Shown here in pieces: positions 15,971 through 21,791 of a DNA stretch of 25,520 bases. Numbering within the stretch: position 1 is the stretch's first letter; each line of letters starts with the position of its first letter. This DNA comes from an uncultured Dorea sp. (GTDB lineage Bacteria; Bacillota_A; Clostridia; Lachnospirales; Lachnospiraceae), in NCBI GenBank assembly GCA_910579015.1, contig CAJTRO010000052.1:1-25520 (forward strand). Direction: 5' to 3'. The notes below the pieces were generated by a model, which saw only the letters and a program-made list of their open reading frames with translations, was not told the DNA's origin and searched no databases. A program made the position numbers and the translations under genes.

Positions 15971-16321
15971 TTATTTCATTTCCCGCAAAGCAGTCAGATA
16001 CCCTTCCAGACGCTTCTGTGACTCCAGATTAAGCTTCTGATAAGACTCAATCAAACCATACTCTTTTGAATTCCTGTCGATCACGACATAATCCGTCTGC
16101 TTATACTCCTTATGCTTCTTATTCTCCGTTCCCAATAATAATTCATAGGGTGAGATTCCAAGCACTTCGCAGATGATCATAATCTTATCCGCGGATGGAT
16201 TCGTCCCCTTCCTTCTCCAGTCGCTGACCGTACTTTGGGAGATACCCGTTCTATCCGCAAACTCCATCTGAGACATCTTTCTCTCTTCAAGGTATTTATA
16301 AATCCTCTCACTTATTAACAT
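15971..16321 (-). CDS. XRE-family helix-turn-helix regulator, 116 aa
   Basis: Cytoplasmic DNA-binding protein. Residues about 5-60 are a Cro/CI-type HTH: MSQMEFADRTGISQSTVSDWRRKGTNPSADKI, with the recognition helix at SQSTVSDWRR, followed by ICEVLGISPYELL. The C-terminal half (about 70-116) is a short helical region, probably for dimerisation. It starts 16 bases after the kinase-like gene and ends at a strong terminator, so the two form a small unit. Whether it controls its own unit or the nearby pilus promoter is unknown. Its type is common in phage- and island-derived segments. Confidence 0.9.
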   Translation of the reverse strand: MLISERIYKYLEERKMSQMEFADRTGISQSTVSDWRRKGTNPSADKIMIICEVLGISPYELLLGTENKKHKEYKQTDYVVIDRNSKEYGLIESYQKLNLESQKRLEGYLTALREMK

Positions 16322-16337
16322 ATCCTTCTCATATCCT

Positions 16338-16850
16338 CTATTGTAATCTTGCTGCTATCACATCTTCAAAATAAGCAATAAAATCAGCCTCGGCCTCTTC
16401 CAACGGTTTATCGTTGTTATATATGAAATCATAGTCATAGTCTTCGACATAATCATCCGAGTAATTCCCGTAAGCCTGTATCCCCTGGTTTCTTCTTATC
16501 AATAATGTCTCTGCATTTCCTCCGACAGCATCAATAAAATGTGCAATCTCCTCCTTCTCACGAATATGCAGGAATAATACCTCATATTCGCTCTTAAGGA
16601 ATTCTGAATATTGTTCCACCAGATATGTAGTAGGATAATCATTATAAACCGCACTCAAACTCTTCAGGTCAGAAAGAAATTTCCTTGATCTATTATCCTT
16701 GCCTCCTTCCCACCCCAGTATCGCAGCCGCTTTTTTAATCGGATCGATCGAGGATACATTCATTGTCGGATATTTCCCCGCTATGAAAGAACATAAAGTA
16801 TCCTTGCCTGCACCTCCCCGGCCGTTGATAACTAATATAATCTTATTCAT
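16338..16850 (-). CDS. P-loop kinase-like protein (deoxynucleotide monophosphate kinase fold), 170 aa
   Basis: Small cytoplasmic NTP-binding protein. The Walker A loop is GRGGAGKDT at residues 10-18; the Asp after Lys is typical of dNMP/adenylate-type kinases and of the phage T4 gp1-like family. A lid-like LHIREKEEI element lies at about 96-104, and a Tyr/Asp-rich DDYVEDYDYDF stretch near 133-143 leads to the C-terminal helix. The probable reaction is phosphorylation of a nucleoside monophosphate, but the substrate cannot be read from sequence. Such genes occur in phages and islands; here it is paired with an XRE regulator between two pilus-related operons. AAAGG lies upstream of ATG 16850. 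Confidence 0.75.
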   Translation of the reverse strand: MNKIILVINGRGGAGKDTLCSFIAGKYPTMNVSSIDPIKKAAAILGWEGGKDNRSRKFLSDLKSLSAVYNDYPTTYLVEQYSEFLKSEYEVLFLHIREKEEIAHFIDAVGGNAETLLIRRNQGIQAYGNYSDDYVEDYDYDFIYNNDKPLEEAEADFIAYFEDVIAARLQ

Positions 16851-16882
16851 TCTAAAAGCCTTTCTTTTCTGTATTCCGTTCC

Positions 16883-17236
16883 TTAATTTTTATCCCGCTG
16901 TTCTATCTGATCAGCCTGCTCCCTTATCGTCTGTGCCTGTTCATCTATCATGTACTTTACCGTATTCTCATCCATGATCCTTAATGCTTCTGAGAACATC
17001 CCTACCGCCTCCTTCGGGTGATACCGGAAATATTCTATATCCCGATACATTTCTTCGAACTTTGGAAAGCTCTGTATTACTTTGCATATATGCTCTGGTC
17101 TGTCCGATCCAATAAAATACAGCCATGCTTCCAATTCTTTCCCAAGTACTTCGTTATCCTTATTATCTTCTAACTCAAGGAAAATATCAAGAGGAATAAA
17201 ATAAAATTCCTATTGCTGTTCATCAAAAAACTCCAT
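16883..17236 (-). pseudogene. Remnant of an Rpn/PD-(D/E)XK nuclease-type transposase protein
   Basis: The frame 17134-16883 (TTG start, 83 codons) encodes ELEAWLYFIGS...FSEALRIMDENTVKYMIDE, which matches the C-terminal part of Rpn-family recombination-promoting nucleases (PDDEXK transposase-like), including the typical tail of short Gln/Glu repeats. The same frame extends upstream to ATG 17236, which has a good GGGAGG site, but is broken by TAG at 17210-17212 (codon 9). The catalytic N-terminal domain is missing. I call it a decayed fragment; a residual small protein starting at an internal codon cannot be excluded. Confidence 0.7.
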
Positions 17237-17338
17237 CTTTTGTACCTCCCATATCTTTTTATCTCTTAAATCTTTATCGTATATACGTTATAATACCGCA
17301 AAAATAATAATATGTCAATACCAAAGACATATTATTAT

Positions 17339-17380
17339 AAAAAATCCCTCCGCCTGATAAACAGATCATCAGACAGAGGG
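17339..17380 (-). terminator. Rho-independent terminator of the SARP regulator operon
   Basis: On the minus strand a 13-bp stem (17368-17380 with 17346-17358; two G-U pairs) and 9-base loop are followed by A then T6. It starts 8 bases after the regulator stop codon. It separates the regulator operon from the Rpn remnant and accessory genes. Confidence 0.9.
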
Positions 17381-17387
17381 CCGTCTA

Positions 17388-18587
17388 TTATGCTTCACAT
17401 ATCACACTATTCACGTGGTACTGCACTCCTGTCCTCTGCCTTCCCGTGATAAAGTTCTGATTGATGCGCTTCTCTATAATGTCACAATTTTCCCTTGTAG
17501 TATTGACCAGTAATACCAGAAACTGTCCCCCTCCGTACTGATTGATGATATCTCCGTGCCTCACAGACCTCCTGATAGCCTCGCCAAGCCTTACAGACAT
17601 TTCCTCCAGGCGTTCTCCTTCCTTCATGGGATTTCCCTTGCTGTCCACCAGGGTGCACAGCATCAGATAAACACTCTGTCCTCCCCTCTCCATCAGACGG
17701 TTTACCATATGGTAGATCCCGCGGAACACCGGATAGGAGCACTGGTATCCTCCCATAATATTCTCCGATCCTTCCATCAGGTTCTGCTGTATCTGATCCA
17801 GTATCTCATAAGAATGCCTGATCTGATTGCCAAGCTTCTCCATATTCTCCATGATCTTTGCAGAAGGATAGATTCCCCGCTCTTTCAGGTAATTATCTAC
17901 CGTATCTGCATACAGCTTTCTTGCCTCCTCATGACGTCCGCTCTCTACAAGAGCCTCCATGATCAGGCATTCCCAATCGGAAAAGGGCGCAATCACAGTA
18001 ACATATCTGCCCAGCTTCTCGAGACGAAACCAGTCTTCTCTCTTCCTTAATATAGAAGCCGCTCTCTGTACACAATCACAGAACTGTTTGCGGTAACGTC
18101 TTGCTTCTGCACCCGCCCACAGAACCCCCGTGTATGTCGAGAGAAATTCTCCTTTATATGTATAACAGGCTTCCAGATAGAGCGAGAGTTGCCTCTCCTC
18201 ATCCCGGCTCTTATCTGCCATATCACACAATCTGTCGAAGACGGCGGCGTCTTCCTTCACAGCTATTTTCGAAGTCCAGTAATAAATCCCCTTCTCAAGC
18301 GTGATATAGTTATCCTCCGGAAGTCCCATTTTCTTAAGCTTCCTCTTTGCCTTATATATGATCGTCTGCAATGCCTGATGGCGGTTTTCCACATCACGGT
18401 CTCCCAGAAGAACATCCTCCAGATAATCTCTGCTCACACCGGACGACACGTTATGCAGCAATATCTGCATCAGGCTGGTAAAATGTGTATCTCTCAGTCT
18501 CTCTCCGGTAAGCGGATGCCCGTTATATTTCATCTGAAAATTTCCGAACATCTGGACATATAATGTTTTTGACTGCTCTACTTCCAT
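17388..18587 (-). CDS. SARP/BTAD-type transcriptional activator with degenerate GGDEF-like C-terminal domain, 399 aa
   Basis: Likely activator of the pilus genes. Residues about 8-110 form an OmpR/SARP-type winged helix (LYVQMFGNFQMKYNG start, KAKRKLKK before the wing). Residues about 112-258 are the helical bacterial transcriptional activator domain (CDMADKSRDEERQLSLYLEACYTYKGEFL, then VESGRHEEARKLYADTV). Residues about 281-392 resemble a GGDEF domain: RHGDIINQYGGGQFLVLL stands where GG(D/E)EF is expected, but reads GGGQF at 352-356, so cyclase activity is not expected; nucleotide sensing or dimerisation is possible. The gene begins 18 bases after the small paralogue and ends in a strong terminator. 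GAGG lies 8 bases before ATG 18587. Pilus control is inferred from position. Confidence 0.88.
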   Translation of the reverse strand: MEVEQSKTLYVQMFGNFQMKYNGHPLTGERLRDTHFTSLMQILLHNVSSGVSRDYLEDVLLGDRDVENRHQALQTIIYKAKRKLKKMGLPEDNYITLEKGIYYWTSKIAVKEDAAVFDRLCDMADKSRDEERQLSLYLEACYTYKGEFLSTYTGVLWAGAEARRYRKQFCDCVQRAASILRKREDWFRLEKLGRYVTVIAPFSDWECLIMEALVESGRHEEARKLYADTVDNYLKERGIYPSAKIMENMEKLGNQIRHSYEILDQIQQNLMEGSENIMGGYQCSYPVFRGIYHMVNRLMERGGQSVYLMLCTLVDSKGNPMKEGERLEEMSVRLGEAIRRSVRHGDIINQYGGGQFLVLLVNTTRENCDIIEKRINQNFITGRQRTGVQYHVNSVICEA

Positions 18588-18605
18588 CTCCTCATCCTCA
18601 CTTCT

Positions 18606-19064
18606 TCATCTCCCAAGAGCAAACCTATTATCCAGATATTCATGGAACATATGCATTAACTCCAGCGCGCTTCTGAAATTAGTCCTCTCCCCGTTCATGA
18701 CCAACATTCCCTGCATACTGCTGTGCTCACGCCTGTTCACTACAATAGTCATCTGACCGTGAAATCCGCTGATATCCGTACTCTTCCATTCATTTCCAAT
18801 GTACTCGTCCTGACTGATCCTTCGAAAAATACTTTTCTTTCCGCCGTTCCTTCTGCTCACCTCAAGATGCCTCAGATTACCTTCCCTTCTTGGAAAATGT
18901 ATGGAATCCAACACATCGTCCATGATCATAAACAGATGATCCATACTGTCGAACTGAAAGGGCGTCCGATAGCAGACTGCCTGGATCTTCCCCTTTGCAA
19001 TCCTGTTTTCGTAAGAATCAAACCGTAATACCATTGGTTCTGAATAAAATACTGCATGATCCAT
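18606..19064 (-). CDS. Small switch-linked protein, HSSxQG/FRSALEL family (copy B), 152 aa
   Basis: Unrecognised soluble protein, paralogous to copy A at 15285-15764 through REHSSMQG (about residue 112) and FRSALEL (about 129). The middle differs, with GGKKSIFRR in place of the His-rich insert of copy A. It is the first gene of a two-gene unit with the SARP activator and begins only 65 bases from the left inverted repeat of the recombinase segment, so it would be the first gene read from an inverted promoter. Upstream, GGGAGGGGGG precedes a three-codon frame ATG-ATG-TTG-TAA whose stop overlaps the start as TAATG, suggesting re-initiation. It may modulate the activator; that is inference. Confidence 0.82.
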   Translation of the reverse strand: MDHAVFYSEPMVLRFDSYENRIAKGKIQAVCYRTPFQFDSMDHLFMIMDDVLDSIHFPRREGNLRHLEVSRRNGGKKSIFRRISQDEYIGNEWKSTDISGFHGQMTIVVNRREHSSMQGMLVMNGERTNFRSALELMHMFHEYLDNRFALGR

Positions 19065-19113
19065 TACAACATCATGCCCCCCTCCCTGTCCTGTTCTCCA
19101 TATCTCAGATATG
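19064..19113 (-). promoter_or_regulatory. Leader of the regulator operon: palindrome, strong RBS and TAATG mini-ORF
   Basis: A 15-base palindrome with arms CATATCT/AGATATG lies at 19099-19113. It is followed on the minus strand by GGGAGGGGGG (about 19078-19087) and the mini-frame Met-Met-Leu-stop (19075-19064) overlapping the start of the next gene. I see no convincing sigma-A promoter between the gene and the left inverted repeat, so transcription probably enters from within the invertible segment. Confidence 0.5.
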
Positions 19114-19128
19114 CATATTGCCTATCTT

Positions 19129-19143
19129 AAAGTGTTCCACTTT
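19129..19143 (+). repeat. Left inverted repeat (IRL) of the invertible segment
   Basis: AAAGTGTTCCACTTT. The arms AAAGTG/CACTTT surround an asymmetric TTC centre, giving the site a direction. It matches the right copy exactly in inverted orientation (16 bases including the preceding T). It resembles a tyrosine-recombinase core site with inverted half-sites, 48 bases beyond the recombinase stop codon. Confidence 0.85.
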
Positions 19144-19191
19144 GCGACAAGAAGCAAAACTTACCTTTTTTATGTACATTTTCTGATTTTT

Positions 19192-20376
19192 CTAACTGAT
19201 GTGACCACAATTTTGACCACAAATAGATATATTTTCCAGCCTGTCCATATGCTGTCGTTTCAGACTGATAGACGGATGGACATATTTTTGAAGAGTTGTA
19301 GACACATTTGCATGGCCAAGTATCTCTGACAGTGACTTAATGTCAAAATTATTTTCCACACAGCGTGTCGCAAATGTATGTCGAAGTGCATGATAATTAA
19401 AGTGTTCCAGCCCACATTTTTTCATAACATTCTTGTATTTCCTGTAATACCTCCTTGGCTCCATATAATCAGGAGAACCTGTCAGTATAAAGGAGCCTCC
19501 GTCAGCCTGATATTTTTTGAAAAATGGTATGAGAAAAGAGGGGATTGGAATCTTCCGGGCGGAACAACTGGTTTTTGGAGCGTCAATTATGATCTTCGTT
19601 TTTTTCTGTCCTCTGTTACCGGCAGCAGGATCATAGCTTAGATCTGGAATGCGTTGGATTGACTTCTGAACATATAAGATGCCGTTTTCTATATCAAAAT
19701 CCTCCCAGCGCAGCGCACATATTTCACCAATCCGCAATCCCAGATAGAGAGACGTCATGATTCCAAGACTTATGTTTGTATCATCCTCAAACAAAGTAGA
19801 TTCCAGTTTTTTCTGTTCTTCCCACGTCAATATCTGAATCTTTGGTACATTTTGCCGGGGATTCTGTATGACAAGGTGGTCAGAACACTCATAGCCCTTT
19901 TTCACTCCATAATTCAAGGCAAGCCGGATTACAGATATAAATCCGCTTACTGTCTTAGGCGATAAACCTCCTGACTTTTTCAAATTTCCCTGGACAAGCA
20001 TTTTGACCGTAAACTGCCCTATCACCTCACTGGTCAGGTCGGACACAGGTATATTTCCCAATTCCGGTCTGATATGTCTGTCAATAATGACGGTATATCG
20101 GGAATATGTCGATTCCTTCACATTCATCCGAATAGAATTCATCCAGTCTGTAAGCAAAACATTAAAGTCAGCCTTGACGTAAATATTTTTCTCATCACAG
20201 CTTTCGTTGGTCAGCTGCTGGGATATCAGCTGGTTTTTCGCCGCTTTCGCTTCTGCATAAGTCTTTCTGTAGATATACTTATATTTTGCTTTTCCATTCT
20301 CATGATAGCCGCAGATGCACCTTGCTTCCCATCGTCCGTCTTTCCTTTTTCTTATATTTTCTCCATGTCTTGCCAT
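19192..20376 (-). CDS. Tyrosine recombinase (Tn916 Int-like), 394 aa
   Basis: Site-specific recombinase. Residues about 5-50 are an AP2-like arm-binding domain (RKRKDGRWEARCICGYHENGK...YAEAKAAKNQL), about 70-165 the core-binding SAM-like domain, and about 183-385 the catalytic domain. The active-site set is complete: Arg215 (LGLRIGEICALRW), His329 and Arg332 (YHALRHTFATRC), His355 (ILGHANVSTT) and nucleophile Tyr365 (QKYVHP). A catalytic Lys probably lies at 238 or 268. The start at 20376 is set by AGGAGAGG 5 bases upstream and by family alignment; the frame is open to 20478 but that extension lacks support. The gene lies wholly inside the inverted-repeat segment, which points to an invertase role rather than an integrase of a larger element. 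Confidence 0.93.
   Translation of the reverse strand: MARHGENIRKRKDGRWEARCICGYHENGKAKYKYIYRKTYAEAKAAKNQLISQQLTNESCDEKNIYVKADFNVLLTDWMNSIRMNVKESTYSRYTVIIDRHIRPELGNIPVSDLTSEVIGQFTVKMLVQGNLKKSGGLSPKTVSGFISVIRLALNYGVKKGYECSDHLVIQNPRQNVPKIQILTWEEQKKLESTLFEDDTNISLGIMTSLYLGLRIGEICALRWEDFDIENGILYVQKSIQRIPDLSYDPAAGNRGQKKTKIIIDAPKTSCSARKIPIPSFLIPFFKKYQADGGSFILTGSPDYMEPRRYYRKYKNVMKKCGLEHFNYHALRHTFATRCVENNFDIKSLSEILGHANVSTTLQKYVHPSISLKRQHMDRLENISICGQNCGHIS
19202..19222 (+). repeat. Paired arm-type direct repeats, left end
   Basis: TGACCACAA occurs at 19202-19210 and 19214-19222, period 12, inside the last codons of the recombinase gene. The same pair with the same spacing occurs beyond the other end of the gene. 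Such pairs are what the N-terminal arm-binding domain of Tn916-type integrases recognises. Confidence 0.7.
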
Positions 20377-20415
20377 AAAAACCTCTCCTTTTTTAACTCT
20401 AACAATAACAGAAAT

Positions 20416-20436
20416 TGACCACAAAAGAGACCACAA
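20416..20436 (+). repeat. Paired arm-type direct repeats, right end
   Basis: TGACCACAA (20416-20424) and AGACCACAA (20428-20436) repeat the left pair, with period 12 and the same orientation on the plus strand. They lie 40-60 bases upstream of the recombinase start, where a bound recombinase could also repress its own gene. Confidence 0.7.
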
Positions 20437-20535
20437 ATTATTGCATATACCATCTAATAAGCTCATATTTATAACCATATAAATCTTGTTTCTTCATTTA
20501 TTAAGCGTCAATCAGACTGGCACAGCCAAAAAACA

Positions 20536-20564
20536 TTGACTTTTCAGGAACGTTGGAATAAAAT
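20536..20564 (+). promoter_or_regulatory. Outward-facing sigma-A promoter inside the invertible segment
   Basis: TTGACT (20536-20541), a 17-base spacer and TAAAAT (20559-20564) match the consensus at 10 of 12 positions. A perfect TATAAT (20574-20579) just downstream gives a second possible -10. Transcription runs rightward through the right inverted repeat into the hairpin at 20676-20700, with no plus-strand gene to read. After inversion it would transcribe copy B and the SARP gene with a leader of roughly 115 bases. Confidence 0.72.
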
Positions 20565-20606
20565 TGAAAGTAATATAATATATTTTCGTCCTGTTTGTTG
20601 TGTCTG

Positions 20607-20621
20607 AAAGTGGAACACTTT
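20607..20621 (-). repeat. Right inverted repeat (IRR) of the invertible segment
   Basis: AAAGTGGAACACTTT on the plus strand, the exact reverse complement of the left repeat. The flanks differ from the left copy apart from short matches (GACA inside, T outside), so the conserved unit is the core itself. Confidence 0.85.
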
Positions 20622-20675
20622 ATGTCGAAATTTGTCTGTTTACAATAATTTGAAATCTCCTGTGAATTTACAAAA

Positions 20676-20700
20676 AAGGTACGGGCGCATCCCGTACCTT
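20676..20700. terminator. Bidirectional rho-independent terminator
   Basis: Perfect 10-bp stem (20676-20685 with 20691-20700), loop CGCAT. On the plus strand it is followed by CATC then T8, on the minus strand by further T residues. It would stop both the outward promoter of the switch (plus) and transcripts leaving the DUF3881-like gene (minus). Confidence 0.9.
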
Positions 20701-20726
20701 CATCTTTTTTTTAACAACTAATAAGA

Positions 20727-20750
20727 GTGCGGAGATACTGCTCCCCGCAC
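20727..20750 (-). terminator. Hairpin downstream of the DUF3881-like gene
   Basis: GTGCGGAG and CTCCCCGCAC pair with a small internal irregularity around a 6-base loop. On the minus strand the following bases are TCTTATTAG, a poor U-tract, so it is probably an auxiliary hairpin ahead of the stronger terminator at 20676-20700. Confidence 0.5.
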
Positions 20751-20787
20751 CCTTACGTCCTTTCATCCTCAACAACACACCAATTTT

Positions 20788-21663
20788 CTAGAAATTAATC
20801 CTTCCCTGCAACCACATATTTCCTTTAAATCTCCTACCCACAGCAGGATCTCCTATGATCTTCTCTACAGGTACACAGATATCAAATGTCAGATCATTTA
20901 CATCAAGCTTCATTATAAATAATTCTTCTGCCGTATATTCGTTGATAATCCTTTGTATCTCCTTAATCTCACCCAGTATAGAATAATGATCGCACTCTAT
21001 ACCATAAGGCATGATATAAGTGTCTACGATACTGAACACATCTTCACTGATCAGGCGCTGTGATACCTTCGAGTATGTATCAATATCATCCATAGTAAGA
21101 CTCTCAATCGCGGCAGGATCTCCTGTTCTGGCCGCACTTACAAGCATCATTCTGTTCTGGACCGCTTCTTTCTGCCTTTTCTCTTGTTCCTTATCCTTCA
21201 ATACCGGAAGAAGTATTGTTCCTCCGTTGCACAGACCGGATAAAGTAACTGATTTGTATTTCACAGAATTCTTCGTTGTCTGTTGTCTCTTAATAAGGTC
21301 TACCGTATTCTGAAGATGAAAGATCAGGTTGATCCCTACTTTCATCTCCTCGCAGATTCCTACATATGCTTCCTTATCAAGCCTTCTCTCAATAGATACA
21401 TCTGCATGGCTTGTAATACCTGTTCCCAGAAAATAAGGATAATAATAATTACGTTTGAACGCTTCATGGATATCCATGTCGCCGTACAAAGCGATCCCTA
21501 TTCCTGCCCCATATTCTTTCTGGTATTCACATAAGTCCATCTCTTCATCCTGAGCTATCAGATCCTGCTGTGTAAATGAATTCTCAACCTGTGTCAGAAT
21601 CTCATTTAATTCTCTTTTTTTGCTGATATTGCCAAATCCAATGGCTTTTAGATATTGGTGCAT
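20788..21663 (-). CDS. DUF3881-like conserved clostridial protein, 291 aa
   Basis: Soluble protein of unknown function. The start MHQYLKAIGFGNI and the overall length fit the DUF3881 family found in Lachnospiraceae and relatives; I make this call from memory of the family, not from a search. Motifs seen: YGAGIGIALYGD (about 51-62), YYYPYFLGTG (about 74-83), SGLCNGGTILLPVL (about 142-155) and a C-terminal CVPVEKIIGDPAVGRRFKGNMWLQG. No membrane segment or catalytic motif is evident. AAGGG precedes ATG 21663. Its place behind serS in the conserved block and in front of the pilus island marks the chromosome/island border. Confidence 0.75.
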   Translation of the reverse strand: MHQYLKAIGFGNISKKRELNEILTQVENSFTQQDLIAQDEEMDLCEYQKEYGAGIGIALYGDMDIHEAFKRNYYYPYFLGTGITSHADVSIERRLDKEAYVGICEEMKVGINLIFHLQNTVDLIKRQQTTKNSVKYKSVTLSGLCNGGTILLPVLKDKEQEKRQKEAVQNRMMLVSAARTGDPAAIESLTMDDIDTYSKVSQRLISEDVFSIVDTYIMPYGIECDHYSILGEIKEIQRIINEYTAEELFIMKLDVNDLTFDICVPVEKIIGDPAVGRRFKGNMWLQGRINF

Positions 21664-21791
21664 ATTTTTTCCCTTATATTATTTTATTTTTAGAGTTCCA
21701 TTTCTTTTGTTATATTATTCTAAATCTATACTCTCTTAAACTATATTATTCGCAATCTGCCTTTAAGTGATGCTAATCAGCCGGCAGTCAA

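Larger units (their letters stand above)
19129..20621. other. Putative invertible DNA segment (inverton) carrying its own recombinase
   Basis: The 1.49-kb segment is bounded by identical sites in opposite orientation and contains a complete tyrosine recombinase gene, paired direct repeats at both ends of that gene, and an outward sigma-A promoter near the right end. Sites in inverted orientation favour inversion over excision. In the present orientation the promoter faces a terminator; inverted, it would face the copy B/SARP operon. I therefore interpret it as a phase-variation switch in the OFF state. No direct-repeat att sites or other mobility genes were seen. Confidence 0.7.

Noticed and set aside
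15285..19064. PilZ-type c-di-GMP binding by the HSSxQG proteins
   Set aside because: The SxxG spacing recalls PilZ, but the upstream RxxxR and Asp are not in register; the likeness is too weak to report as function.
19129..20621. Reading the recombinase as the integrase of an integrative element covering the pilus island
   Set aside because: The flanking repeats are inverted, not direct; no tRNA target, relaxase, excisionase or conjugation gene is seen, and the outward promoter is better explained by inversion.
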